Positions 28,007 through 36,287 of a stretch of DNA of 64,000 nt are shown here, one piece after another; the first letter of the stretch is position 1; every line of letters begins with the position of its first letter. The stretch comes from Bin87 sp965220095 (lineage in GTDB: Bacteria; Chloroflexota; Dehalococcoidia; Lucifugimonadales; UBA3495): NCBI GenBank assembly GCA_965220095.1, contig OZ244805.1:2108001-2172000 (forward strand), read 5' to 3'. The position numbers were made by a program, and so were the translations under genes. Under the pieces are notes generated by a model. It was not told the origin of the DNA, did no database searches, and saw only the letters and a list, made by a program, of their open reading frames with translations.

Positions 28007-28468
28007 ATGCCAGAAATTCAATTGGTGAATGAATCCGGCTATGACGCTCTGCTAACCTTGGCCGAATCTGAACCACAGCTGTTTATCCGGGGCAACCCCG
28101 AGGAGTTGCGCCGCCGCATGGAAAGAGCCGGTCGTGTAGAACATGGCCCGGACGCTGAACTGTATGGTGAGAGGTCGATTTTGCCGGTATCACTGGCAGA
28201 CTTGAACCGTTTGCAAAAAGACGGCCCAACGTCTGATGCTGAATACGCGCCGTCAATGCGCTATGCAGCAGGAAGTTCAGTTTCCCGACTATTAGCGGCT
28301 GTCTGGGACGTCTTTCTTGATGGCAACGAGCATCTACGGACGACGAAAGATGCCAATGACATGATGACAGCGTTGAATCTGCGCGCCGCAACTCTATCTT
28401 TCGACTTTCTGGACTACGACGAGCTGCGCTCTGTCGTGGAGGAGGCCAAGCCCCCAAAAGGGCCCTAG
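28007..28468 (+). CDS. Unknown small protein of the GHKL/PP-loop cassette
   Basis: A 153-residue protein 14 nt behind the previous gene with a strong AGGAGG site. It is mostly helical, with conserved-looking blocks ELRRRMERAGRVEHGPDAELY and RSILPVSLADLNRLQ, a central SSVSRLLAAVWDVFLDG, and LSFDFLDYDELRSVVEE near the end. No known domain is recognised. Context suggests a regulatory or bridging subunit between the ATPase and the PP-loop enzyme. Confidence 0.55.
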   Translation: MPEIQLVNESGYDALLTLAESEPQLFIRGNPEELRRRMERAGRVEHGPDAELYGERSILPVSLADLNRLQKDGPTSDAEYAPSMRYAAGSSVSRLLAAVWDVFLDGNEHLRTTKDANDMMTALNLRAATLSFDFLDYDELRSVVEEAKPPKGP

Positions 28469-28497
28469 GCTATCGGCATCGCTCCACGCCTCCTGCG

Positions 28498-29322
28498 CTG
28501 CGGGTTCTGAGCTTGGGCGGCGGTGTCCAAAGTACAGTAATGTGCTTGCTGGCAGAGCAAGGAGCGTTCGGATCCAAACCAGACTCCGCCATATTCGCAG
28601 ATACCCAATGGGAGCCGCAATCGGTTTACGACAACATCGAGTGGCTACAGTCGCAAGTATCGTTCCCTATTGAAATAACGGGAAACGGTCGCAGTTTGCG
28701 GGATGACGTTATCAATGGCGTTAATGCTCAAGGGCAACCCTGGCTCACTTTGCCGGCATATCTGGCCGACCGAGACGGCGAACCGGCAGGCATTAACTGG
28801 CGGCAGTGCACCAAAAACTACAAACTTGACCCCATCAGAAAGGCAGTCCAGAAAATGTTGGGCGTCCGGCCTCGGCAAAGCCTGTCTGGGGAAACCAACG
28901 TCGAGATGTGGCTGGGTATAAGCACGGACGAAGCCATGAGAGTCAAACCAAGCCGCAACTGGTGGATAAAACACCGTTACCCGCTGATTGATGATATTCC
29001 TATGACCCGCGACCAATGCTTGGAATGGTTCGCCGAACATTACCCCAAACGCACGCTCTCCCGCAGTGCCTGCATTGGTTGTCCGTTCCGTAGCTCTTCC
29101 AGTTGGCTTGAAATCAAGCGCAGCGAACCTGACCTTTATCAAGAAGCTGTCGGAATAGATGCTATGCTCCGTTCCAGTGAACACAACGCCGGCCGTATGT
29201 TTCACAAGCGGGCGTACCTACATCACCGACGCATTCCTTTAGAGGATGCACTTGCTTTCGACAGCCGTGAGCGCGAGGTTAACGGCTTTATCAACGAATG
29301 CGAGGGGCATTGCGGCTTGTAA
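28498..29322 (+). CDS. PP-loop (PAPS reductase / DndC-like) enzyme, start uncertain
   Basis: An N-type ATP pyrophosphatase. The PP-loop is LSLGGGVQST at the N-terminus. WRQCTKNYKLDPIRK follows in the middle, and a RSACIGCPFRSS motif near residue 200 carries a Cys pair as in PAPS reductase/DndC-like proteins. Such enzymes adenylate a substrate, for example to move sulfur. No ATG is available upstream of the loop: the in-frame TTG at 28513 falls inside it, and reading from CTG 28498 gives the natural-looking N-terminus (L/M)RVLSLGGG. I therefore place the start at CTG 28498, either a rare start codon or a mutated ATG. It is the fourth gene of the cassette, 29 nt behind the third. Confidence 0.65.
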   Translation: MRVLSLGGGVQSTVMCLLAEQGAFGSKPDSAIFADTQWEPQSVYDNIEWLQSQVSFPIEITGNGRSLRDDVINGVNAQGQPWLTLPAYLADRDGEPAGINWRQCTKNYKLDPIRKAVQKMLGVRPRQSLSGETNVEMWLGISTDEAMRVKPSRNWWIKHRYPLIDDIPMTRDQCLEWFAEHYPKRTLSRSACIGCPFRSSSSWLEIKRSEPDLYQEAVGIDAMLRSSEHNAGRMFHKRAYLHHRRIPLEDALAFDSREREVNGFINECEGHCGL

Positions 29323-29329
29323 CCGCCTT

Positions 29330-29600
29330 ACCCCACCGCCCATCCCCTGCTAAACTTGCGCCATCTAGCAACCTGACCGTTACCCGCACGCTACCTTCGC
29401 AAGGAGAGGCCGCATTATGCTGATTGGCCATTTTACCGAACAACCCTGGCAGGACGAAAGCTCCGGCCTGATGGGGACCCAGAGCGTTGACCTGGGTATT
29501 TCCAACAGCCATTACCGTCCCGAGGTCGGTGCCCAGCTCTACAATCGCTACCTCGACGAGAAGGTTTATGCCGAGGAGATGGGCTTTGACGCCGTGATGC
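29330..29600 (+). repeat. Duplicate of the upstream region and first ~61 codons of the LLM oxidoreductase gene
   Basis: CATCCCCTGCTAAACTTGCG, the shine-dalgarno AAGGAGAGGCCGCATT and the coding start are almost the same as 30165-30425. Similarity stops abruptly after GACGCCGTGATG (copy 2 continues CTCAACGAG, this copy CCGATTGTG). The duplicate lies just behind the PP-loop gene and in front of two membrane-protein genes. Confidence 0.85.
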
Positions 29601-29647
29601 CGATTGTGTTGCAGGGTCTGTCCCAGGTGAAGCAGTCTGGTTTCTGA
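29417..29647 (+). pseudogene. Truncated LLM oxidoreductase copy (76 residues)
   Basis: The first 61 residues (MLIGHFTEQPWQDESSGLMG onward) equal the start of the 417-residue enzyme at 30244, then an unrelated 15-residue tail and a stop follow. It keeps a good ribosome-binding site, so a short peptide could still be made. Without the barrel it cannot bind flavin. It is a by-product of the duplication rather than a gene with its own role. Confidence 0.8.
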
Positions 29648-29696
29648 TAGCATCCAGATAGGCGAGTAAACGAACCGTCGTTTCGGGAGGGTTATC

Positions 29697-29858
29697 ATGG
29701 TGGCGGAAGGTTTTGTGTCAGCGGTTGGGCTGGCAATGATGTGTATAGGAGCGGTCGGTTTCGTAGTGTGCATCGCTGGAATCATCAACTGGTACCGCCA
29801 GCACCCCAGGAAGACGGGCGAAGGCAGCGCATCGGGTCCGCAAGGTCAAGGCGTCTAG
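29697..29858 (+). CDS. Small single-pass membrane protein (53 residues)
   Basis: ATG 29697 with GGGAGG 6 nt upstream. The product is MVAEG then a long hydrophobic helix (AVGLAMMCIGAVGFVVCIAG), NWYRQH, and a hydrophilic Gly/Ser tail. It is small with one transmembrane segment and is followed 5 nt later by another small membrane protein. No family is recognised. It sits between the two copies of the LLM gene start, next to the GHKL cassette, so a membrane-acting effector is possible but unproven. Confidence 0.55.
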   Translation: MVAEGFVSAVGLAMMCIGAVGFVVCIAGIINWYRQHPRKTGEGSASGPQGQGV

Positions 29859-29863
29859 CGGTG

Positions 29864-30088
29864 ATGGAGCCCCGTGGGATACCCATATTATGGATATTCT
29901 CGGCATTATTGATGCTGATCGTGTTAGGAATAGGCACATTGGTATGGCTCTCAGAGGTTCCGACTGAGCAGCTTACGCTGGCTCAAACCAGGCTTATCGA
30001 CATAGCTGACTGGATGGTTAAAGCATCGGTCGGCGCTATCTTGGGATTTGCCGGGGGGGCGGGGCTAGCAGCCAGGAACCGCTACTGA
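29864..30088 (+). CDS. Small two-pass membrane protein (74 residues)
   Basis: ATG 29864 directly follows an in-frame GTG. Two hydrophobic segments are seen: ILWIFSALLMLIVLGIGTLVW near the N-terminus and ASVGAILGFAGGAGLAA near the C-terminus, joined by an amphipathic helix (TEQLTLAQTRLIDIADWMVK). The shape resembles small holin-like or toxin-like membrane proteins, but no named family matches by eye. It is almost contiguous with the preceding small membrane gene and probably co-translated with it. Confidence 0.55.
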   Translation: MEPRGIPILWIFSALLMLIVLGIGTLVWLSEVPTEQLTLAQTRLIDIADWMVKASVGAILGFAGGAGLAARNRY

Positions 30089-30243
30089 TCCACTTTCAGA
30101 TAACGTGCTCCGGCAGTAGTTGGAATTAGCGCGTTCCGCTCTCGGCGCCCAACCTTGCCCCCGCCCCCATCCCCTGCTAAACTTGCGCCATCTAGCAACC
30201 TGACCGCTACCCGCACGCTACCTACGCAAGGAGAGGCCGCATT

Positions 30244-31497
30244 ATGCTGATTGGCCATTTTACTGAGCAGCCCTGGCAGGACGAGAGTTCCGGCCTGATG
30301 GGCACCCAGAGCGTTGACCTGGGTATTTCCAACAGCCACTACCGTCCCGAGGTCGGCGCTCAGCTTTATAACCGCTACCTGGACGAGAAAGTGTACGCCG
30401 AGGAGATGGGCTTTGACGCCGTGATGCTCAACGAGCACCACTCCACTCCCTTCTGTATGCAGGGCGTGACCAACGTCGGCGCATCCATTCTGGCTCGCAT
30501 CACCAACAAGGTTAAAATCATCATCCTGGGCAATGTGCTGCCCATCTGGGACGACCCGCTGTGGCTGGCCGAGCAGCTGTCCATGATCGACATGATTTCT
30601 CATGGTCGGCTGGTGTCCGGATTCGTGCGCGGCGGCGGTCGCGAGAGCTGGTCCCACAACTCGCCGCCTCACTTCAACCGCGAGCGGTTTGAAGAGGCCC
30701 ACGATCTCATCATCAAGGCCTGGACCGATCCGGGTCCGTTCCGGTGGGAGGGCAAGCACTTCCACTATCGTTACGTGAACCCCTGGGCGCGCCCCTTGCA
30801 GGAGCCGCACCCGCAGGTCTGGATTCCGTCCACCGTGTCGGTGGAGACGGTCAGGTGGTGCGCCGAGAAGCGCTACCCGCTGGTTCTGCTGGCCACCAAG
30901 CTGGAACCCACCCGCGAAGCCTTCCAGCTCTATCACGACACCGCCGCCGAGCACGGCTACGAGTCTGGCACCCAGAACGTGGCCTACCTGTGGAAGGTGC
31001 ACGTCGACGAGACTGAGGAGAAGGCGGAAGAAGTCGCCCGGAAGTACCTGTCCGGCGTCAGCAATCCCTTCCTGGCCGGCAACGAGGGCGGCATCAACCC
31101 CGCCATCATGAACCTGCCTGGCCACACGTCCCGCAACTCCCGGCGCCTGTCGGCCTCTGCCTTCGGCCCCGCCGGCCGCTTCGGCACCAACCGGCGACCC
31201 TACGAAGACCAGGTTGCCGATAGCACCATCATCGCCGGCACTCCCAAGACGGTTATCCCCAAGATTCGTGAGGTGCTGGAATACCTGCGCCCGGGCTCTG
31301 TGTTCTTCTGGGACGGCGACGGCGCCATGACCCACGAAGACCAGATGCGCAGCCTGCGCCTGATGGGTGAAGAGGTCATCCCAGCCGTCCGCGAGATGGG
31401 CAAGGAACTGGAACTCTACTCGCCCTTTGAGGTCGATGCCCGTACCAACCAACCCATCGTAAAGGCATCCGAGACGGCCACCACCACCGCAGACTAA
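30244..31497 (+). CDS. LLM-class (luciferase-like) flavin-dependent oxidoreductase
   Basis: A 417-residue TIM-barrel monooxygenase/oxidoreductase of the bacterial luciferase superfamily. Typical segments are AEEMGFDAVMLNEHHSTPFC, ISHGRLVSGFVRGGGRESW, HPQVWIPSTVSVETVRW and STIIAGTPKTVIPKIREVLEY. The FMNH2- or F420-dependent substrate cannot be told. AAGGAGAGG precedes the ATG. A strong terminator follows at 31529. Its first 61 codons and upstream region are duplicated 0.8 kb upstream. Confidence 0.88.
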   Translation: MLIGHFTEQPWQDESSGLMGTQSVDLGISNSHYRPEVGAQLYNRYLDEKVYAEEMGFDAVMLNEHHSTPFCMQGVTNVGASILARITNKVKIIILGNVLPIWDDPLWLAEQLSMIDMISHGRLVSGFVRGGGRESWSHNSPPHFNRERFEEAHDLIIKAWTDPGPFRWEGKHFHYRYVNPWARPLQEPHPQVWIPSTVSVETVRWCAEKRYPLVLLATKLEPTREAFQLYHDTAAEHGYESGTQNVAYLWKVHVDETEEKAEEVARKYLSGVSNPFLAGNEGGINPAIMNLPGHTSRNSRRLSASAFGPAGRFGTNRRPYEDQVADSTIIAGTPKTVIPKIREVLEYLRPGSVFFWDGDGAMTHEDQMRSLRLMGEEVIPAVREMGKELELYSPFEVDARTNQPIVKASETATTTAD

Positions 31498-31528
31498 CCG
31501 TCGAATTCGCTGATATCTGGCGAAGAGG

Positions 31529-31561
31529 AACGCCCCGGGGATGACCCTCCGGGGCGTTTTG
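31529..31561 (+). terminator. Rho-independent terminator after the LLM oxidoreductase
   Basis: AACGCCCCGG (31529-31538) pairs with CCGGGGCGTT (31549-31558), 10-nt loop, then a short T run. It lies 32 nt after the LLM stop; its symmetry may also serve the convergent Uma2 gene. Confidence 0.85.
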
Positions 31562-31584
31562 CTGTGTATCGAGCCGGATTCGGC

Positions 31585-32154
31585 CTAACGCCGGATGCGG
31601 GCCGGGTGGTTGAACAACTGGTCCAACGGCAGGCTAAACTCCGGGAACAACGGCGTGGTCAGCGTATCCTCGGCGGTGAGCACCGCCCGCTCCCGGTAGG
31701 CGCGGTCAGCCAGTTCCAGTACGGTCAGGGTGTCAGCCACCGGGTCTATGGGCCAGTATTCCAGCACGCCAGCCTCCGCGTACCATTGGCGCTTCCGCAC
31801 CAGATCCCGATTCGCATCGGACGATAGAATCTCCACCGCAATGTCGGGAGCCCCGGCGATGCGCTGGGGCCCGATAATGCCGGCGCGTTCCGGCCGAATC
31901 ACCACCACGTCGGGAACCACCAGCACCGATTCTGACAGGAGCACGTCCACCGGCATATGCACGAGAGCCAAATTCGTGGATTCCAATTGTGTGCTGAGCT
32001 GAACGAGGAGGAATATGGCTAATTGCTGGTGGTCTACGTTAGGCGACGGCATGATGTACAACTTCCCCTCTTCGAATTCGACACGCTGGTCCATTTCGGG
32101 CAGCGCCAGGAACTCTTCGAGGGTTAGCTTCATGCCGGAGTAGATGGTCGTCAT
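31585..32154 (-). CDS. Uma2 family protein (DUF820, PD-(D/E)XK fold) 1
   Basis: A 189-residue Uma2 protein: LTLEEFLALPEMDQRVEFEEGKL start, VPDVVVI, PDIAVEILSSD and the RKRQWYAEAGVLEYW motif that completes the predicted nuclease site. Uma2 proteins are abundant in cyanobacteria and Chloroflexota; their biological role is unresolved. Start at 32154 has no clear ribosome-binding site, and the internal Met8 is an alternative. Its C-terminal ~35 residues (ERAVLTAEDTLTTPLFPEFS) are almost the same as those of the next Uma2 gene, showing recent duplication or conversion. Confidence 0.85.
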   Translation of the reverse strand: MTTIYSGMKLTLEEFLALPEMDQRVEFEEGKLYIMPSPNVDHQQLAIFLLVQLSTQLESTNLALVHMPVDVLLSESVLVVPDVVVIRPERAGIIGPQRIAGAPDIAVEILSSDANRDLVRKRQWYAEAGVLEYWPIDPVADTLTVLELADRAYRERAVLTAEDTLTTPLFPEFSLPLDQLFNHPARIRR

Positions 32155-32229
32155 GATGGCGACGCCCGTGGGGGTTTCCCTACATTGTACGCAGGCACGA
32201 TTTTGTACGCCGGCATGACGCGCCGGTTA

Positions 32230-32298
32230 TCAGGCAACTGCCACCCGCCGCCCCTCGTTGCTGGACTGGCGGATGGCGTCGATGAAGTGGTGCAGGAG
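32230..32298 (-). repeat. Copy of the Gfo/Idh oxidoreductase 3' end
   Basis: On the minus strand this encodes HHFIDAIRQSSNEGRRVAVA and a stop, the same residues that end the oxidoreductase at 32981. Over ~57 nt only about three differences are visible against 32989-33045. It is separated from the intact gene by Uma2 gene 2. Confidence 0.85.
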
Positions 32299-32348
32299 CA
32301 CTGGAATGAACCTCCGGTGCGTTTCGCTTTCCATCCGGTGCGGGCCGG

Positions 32349-32891
32349 TCAGCGACGGATGCGCGCCGGGTGGTTGAACAGCTGGGCCAACGGCAAACTG
32401 AACTCTGGGAACAGCGGGGTAGTCAGAGTGTCCTCCGCCGTCAGCACGGTCCGCTCCGTATAGACGCTATCCACCGATTCCAGCGCCGTGAAGCTGTCAT
32501 CCCCACCGTCGATGATCCAGTATTCCGGTATTCCCCTGGCCTCGTAGTGCCGTCGTTTGGTGACCAGGTCGTGATTCCGGTCCGACGAAAGTACTTCAAC
32601 CACGATGTCAGGCGCTCCGTCTATGACCGTAGGGCCGATGATGTCGGTACGGTCAGACCGAATCACGGTGATGTCCGACCCTACGGCGGTATTGCTCGAT
32701 AGCACTACGCCGGGTTCATTCAGCACGATCCCCAATCCCGTTTCCATGATTTGCAGGACAAGCCGGGTGGCCAATACCAGCGTCAAAAATTGGTGGTCGG
32801 GTATCGGGAAGGCAGCCATGTACAGTACCCCGTCGATGAGTTCGCAGCGCGGCTCCATTTCGGGCAAGGCCAGGAACTCCTCAAGGGTCAT
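32349..32891 (-). CDS. Uma2 family protein 2, with a shifted N-terminus
   Basis: A 180-residue Uma2 paralogue with SDITVIRSD, PDIVVEVLSSD and TKRRHYEARGIPEYW. The annotated ATG 32891 lacks a ribosome-binding site. A more natural start, ATG 32925 (ATGACCACTACC), lies in another frame. Removing one A from the AAA run at 32911-32913 would give MTTTNIQAGTRMTLEEFLAL, typical for the family. So the gene either uses the internal ATG or carries a 1-nt frameshift or assembly error. Confidence 0.78.
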   Translation of the reverse strand: MTLEEFLALPEMEPRCELIDGVLYMAAFPIPDHQFLTLVLATRLVLQIMETGLGIVLNEPGVVLSSNTAVGSDITVIRSDRTDIIGPTVIDGAPDIVVEVLSSDRNHDLVTKRRHYEARGIPEYWIIDGGDDSFTALESVDSVYTERTVLTAEDTLTTPLFPEFSLPLAQLFNHPARIRR

Positions 32892-32980
32892 ACGCGTGCC
32901 GGCCTGGATGTTTGGTAGTGGTCATGGTAACTGCCCCACTCCGTGAAACTTGCCGGATTGTACCATTCTCACCTGTGCCA

Positions 32981-34090
32981 TCACGCCACGGCTACCCGCC
33001 GCCCCTCGTTGCTGGACTGGCGAATGGCGTCGATGAAGTGGTGCAGCTGCACCGCGTGGTCGAAGTCGGGGACCACGTTGCCGCCGTTGGAAGTGCCCCG
33101 TATCGACGCGGCGAACAGGCTGTATAGCTGCCCAACGTTGTACGCTTCCGTCGCGGGTATCTCCGGCGCCAGGTGCAGCTCTTCCGACGCCACTAGGTCC
33201 TGCAGGTCGTTGCTGCCGCCCCGGGCTCCCCGGATGGTGACCTCCTTCAGCTGTGGCGAGTCCACGGACACGGCGACCAGCGTGCCCTCCTCGCCGTAAA
33301 TCTCCATGCGGTACCCGCTGCCGGCCCAGGCGGTGCTACCGATTTGCACCGACGCCACGCCGCCGTTTTGCAGGTTGCCACTGACCAGCACGTTGTCCGG
33401 AGAGGTGGCCTCCAGGTCATTCCCGGTGTCGGTCTCGTGCCAGGTGGTGGCCTGGGTGCTGACCACGGTGGCCACGTCGGCGAAGTCGCCCACCACGCTG
33501 CACAGGGCGTCGATGGTGTGGCCGCAGGCGATGGTGAGGGTGTGGGCGCCCAGCTCGTCGTCCTTCTGCCAGGTGCGCCCCGAGTCCCGGGACAGCACAC
33601 CTTCGCGCATCAGGCGCACGTGGCAGGTCATCACCCGACCCACGTAGCCGTCGTCGATGAGGTTGCGGAGATGGACAATGGTGGGATTGGCCCGGGCCTG
33701 CAATCCCACGGCGGTCTTGACACCCTGGCGTCGCGCCTCTTCGGCCATCTCGATGGCCTCGGCGGTGGTTCGACCCAGCGGCCATTCGGTGAAAACGTGC
33801 TTGCCGGCCCGCAACGCCGCCATCGTCGGTTCGTAGTGGCGCGGCACCCGCAGCGAGATGGTGGCGGCGTCCAGGTTACCGTCGGCCAGCATCTTGTTGT
33901 AGTCGTCGTAGGCCGCCCCGGCGTTGAACGCCGCTTTGGCCTCGTCCGCCGACTCCTGGCGGGTGGTGCACACGGCGGCCAGGTCGAAGTCGGGATGCGC
34001 CGCCAGCGCCGGCAGGTGCGCGCGGGGCGACCAACCCTGGTGAATGTTGGCTCCGATCAAACCGATGCGGATGGGCTGTTGTGTAGTCAT
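32981..34090 (-). CDS. Gfo/Idh/MocA-type NAD(P)-dependent oxidoreductase
   Basis: A 369-residue dehydrogenase; the start at 34090 follows GGAGGCCCAACA. The N-terminal Rossmann motif is IGLIGANIHQGWSPRAHLPAL. EWPLGRT replaces the usual EKPxA, and AGKHVFTE precedes it. The C-terminal alpha/beta domain has the GAHTLTIACGHTIDAL block with the conserved His. Members oxidise sugars, inositols or related alcohols; the substrate is unknown. It diverges from the aldo-keto reductase gene, so the two may be co-regulated. Its 3' end is duplicated at 32230-32298. Confidence 0.88.
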   Translation of the reverse strand: MTTQQPIRIGLIGANIHQGWSPRAHLPALAAHPDFDLAAVCTTRQESADEAKAAFNAGAAYDDYNKMLADGNLDAATISLRVPRHYEPTMAALRAGKHVFTEWPLGRTTAEAIEMAEEARRQGVKTAVGLQARANPTIVHLRNLIDDGYVGRVMTCHVRLMREGVLSRDSGRTWQKDDELGAHTLTIACGHTIDALCSVVGDFADVATVVSTQATTWHETDTGNDLEATSPDNVLVSGNLQNGGVASVQIGSTAWAGSGYRMEIYGEEGTLVAVSVDSPQLKEVTIRGARGGSNDLQDLVASEELHLAPEIPATEAYNVGQLYSLFAASIRGTSNGGNVVPDFDHAVQLHHFIDAIRQSSNEGRRVAVA

Positions 34091-34245
34091 TGTTGGGCCT
34101 CCAATGGGCAGTTCCTGAGTGGGCGGACGGTACCGTCGTAGTTGCGGTTTTCCAGTTGGCGCCATCCTAACATACCGGGGCAATCCCATCCGACGGTAGT
34201 GGTACAATCGGAGCGTTTTCAGCCGCCGCGTTACCAGGTGCTACC

Positions 34246-35265
34246 ATGACTTTTCCAGCCGATAGCCGGTTCCATTTCGCCGAGGACATGCCGATCTGCC
34301 GCATCCTGAACGGCATGTGGCAGGTGTCCGGCGCTCACGGGCGCATCGACCCGGCCACGGCCATCCGCAGCATGTTCGATTACGTGGACGCCGGGCTTAC
34401 CACTTGGGATCTGGCCGACCACTACGGTCCGGCCGAAGATTTTATCGGTGAATTTCGGCGGCAACTGGTGACCGAACGGGGGCCGGAGGCGTTGTCGGGT
34501 GTGCAGGCTTTCACCAAGTGGGTTCCCCGCGCTGGGCCGATGACCCGCGAAGTGGTGGAAAGCAACATTGACCGCTCGCTCCATCGGATGGGCGTGGAAA
34601 CGCTCGATCTGCTGCAGTTCCACTGGTGGGATTATCGGGATAGCCGCTACCTGGACGCTCTTACTCACCTGGCCGAACTCCGCGACGAGGGCAAAATACA
34701 TCGCGTGGCCCTGACCAATTTCGACACCGAGCGCCTGCGCGTCATCGGCGATCATGGCATCCGGGTGGTATCCAATCAGGTGCAGTATTCGCTCATCGAC
34801 CGCCGGCCGGAAGTGCAGATGTCGCAACTTTGCGCGGAGCGCCGCATCTGGCTGCTGGCCTATGGCACCCTCTGCGGCGGGTTGCTGTCCGACCGATACC
34901 TGGGGCAACCGGAGCCGACGCGCGCCGCGTTGACCACCGCCAGCCTGCAAAAATACAAGCAAATGGTTGACGCCTGGGGCGGTTGGGAGTTGTTTCAGCG
35001 TTTGCTAACCGTGCTCAAGTCTATCGGCGACCGGCACGGTGTCAGCATCGCCAGTGTCGCCGTCCGGTACGTGCTGGACCGACCTGCAGTGGCCGGCGTG
35101 ATCGTGGGCGCACGCCTGGGCGTAGCCGAACACATCGAGGATAACGCCAGGGTCTTCACCTTTCATCTGGATCCAGAGGACTTGCAAAGCATCGATACCG
35201 TGCTGGCAAACGCGCGCGACCTGTTCCAGATCATTGGCGACTGCGGCGACGAATACCGACGCTAA
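34246..35265 (+). CDS. Aldo/keto reductase
   Basis: A 339-residue TIM-barrel oxidoreductase with the catalytic tetrad in place: Asp55 (TTWDLADHYG), Tyr60, Lys91 (AFTKWVPR) and His126 (LLQFHWWDY). The phosphate-binding SNQVQYSLIDRRPE and the C-terminal GVIVGARLGVAEHIEDNARV segments are typical NADPH sites. The substrate is unknown. It lies back-to-back with Gfo/Idh and upstream of the F420-type LLM gene, suggesting a small catabolic cluster for sugars or xenobiotic alcohols. Confidence 0.88.
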   Translation: MTFPADSRFHFAEDMPICRILNGMWQVSGAHGRIDPATAIRSMFDYVDAGLTTWDLADHYGPAEDFIGEFRRQLVTERGPEALSGVQAFTKWVPRAGPMTREVVESNIDRSLHRMGVETLDLLQFHWWDYRDSRYLDALTHLAELRDEGKIHRVALTNFDTERLRVIGDHGIRVVSNQVQYSLIDRRPEVQMSQLCAERRIWLLAYGTLCGGLLSDRYLGQPEPTRAALTTASLQKYKQMVDAWGGWELFQRLLTVLKSIGDRHGVSIASVAVRYVLDRPAVAGVIVGARLGVAEHIEDNARVFTFHLDPEDLQSIDTVLANARDLFQIIGDCGDEYRR

Positions 35266-35340
35266 CACCAAGAGTGAGCGCCCTCCACGCTATGGAGCGA
35301 CGTCGACCAACAAATTCCCACGCCAGCCCCGGAGGCAACA

Positions 35341-36243
35341 ATGCAAATAGGCGCAATTTTCCCTCAAACCGAGATTGAGTCCGACGCCGGTTCGATTCGC
35401 GAGTACGTACAGGCGGTCGAGGAGATGCAGTTTGATTACCTGTTCATCGCCGACCATGTGCTGGGCGCAGACCCAGCCCACCACCAGCACGTGCAGGATC
35501 ACTACTACACCCACCACAGCGTCATCCACGAATCGCTGACTACGCTGGCCTTCATTTCGGCCCTTACCACCAAAATCCGGCTGGTTACGGGCATCCTCAT
35601 CCTGCCGCAACGTCAGACGGCGCTGGTTGCCAAGCAGGCCGCGGAGATTGATGTACTCAGCGGCGGTCGCCTTACGCTGGGCATCGGCGTGGGCTGGAAC
35701 CATGTGGAATTCGAGGCTCTGGGCGAAGACTTCTCCAACCGCGGCGTCCGCTCCGAGGAACAAATCAACCTGATGCGCGCCCTGTGGACGCAGGATGTGG
35801 TGGACTTCGACGGGCGGTGGCATTCGGTGCGTTCCGCCGGCATCAAGCCGCTGCCAGTACAACGCCCCATTCCGGTATGGTTTGGCGCCGGCGGCAGCGC
35901 CGGCCCGGTGCCGCGTGACGCGGTTTTGCGTCGCATTGCCCGCATGGGTGATGGCTGGTTCCCCAGCTTAGGACCGGACGACACCGCCAAGGCGGTGCTG
36001 GGCAAGATGGAAACCTACATCGCCGAGGCTGGTCGTCAACGCGAGGACGTTGGCCTCGCCGGACGGTTGCGGATGCCGGGCAAGTCGCCGGACGAATGGC
36101 TGGCCGAGGCGGAAGGGTGGCGCGACCTGGGAGCCACACACATCATGGCCGAAGCCCGCCGTGGCCCGTTGAGCTCCGTAAGCCAGCACATAGAAGCCAT
36201 GCAGCAATTCCGCGAGGTCATTCCCGTGGGTTGGGGGCGGTAG
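35341..36243 (+). CDS. LLM-class F420-dependent oxidoreductase
   Basis: A 300-residue luciferase-like enzyme: MQIGAIFPQTEIESDAGSI, FDYLFIADHVLGADP, LVTGILILPQRQTALVAKQA, LSGGRLTLGIGVGWN and the RPIPVWFGAGGSAGP cofactor segment. This pattern is that of probable F420-dependent oxidoreductases. It follows the aldo-keto reductase by ~75 nt with a GGAGG site and may belong to the same operon. The reaction is unknown. Confidence 0.87.
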   Translation: MQIGAIFPQTEIESDAGSIREYVQAVEEMQFDYLFIADHVLGADPAHHQHVQDHYYTHHSVIHESLTTLAFISALTTKIRLVTGILILPQRQTALVAKQAAEIDVLSGGRLTLGIGVGWNHVEFEALGEDFSNRGVRSEEQINLMRALWTQDVVDFDGRWHSVRSAGIKPLPVQRPIPVWFGAGGSAGPVPRDAVLRRIARMGDGWFPSLGPDDTAKAVLGKMETYIAEAGRQREDVGLAGRLRMPGKSPDEWLAEAEGWRDLGATHIMAEARRGPLSSVSQHIEAMQQFREVIPVGWGR

Positions 36244-36287
36244 TCCCCTGTGCTAGACTACCGCACACCTTTGGTGGAGGTTTCGTT

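Noticed and set aside
25213..29322. Reading the PP-loop cassette as a Dnd/Ssp phosphorothioation system
   Set aside because: The PP-loop protein is DndC-like only in general fold; no cysteine desulfurase, DndB, DndD, DndE or SspB/D-like gene is present, and the GHKL ATPase is not a Dnd component.
30082..31452. Long antisense frame opposite the LLM oxidoreductase (456 codons)
   Set aside because: Composition (Gly/Val/His/Gln-rich, no domain) is that of the complement of a GC-rich gene; the plus-strand enzyme is unambiguous.
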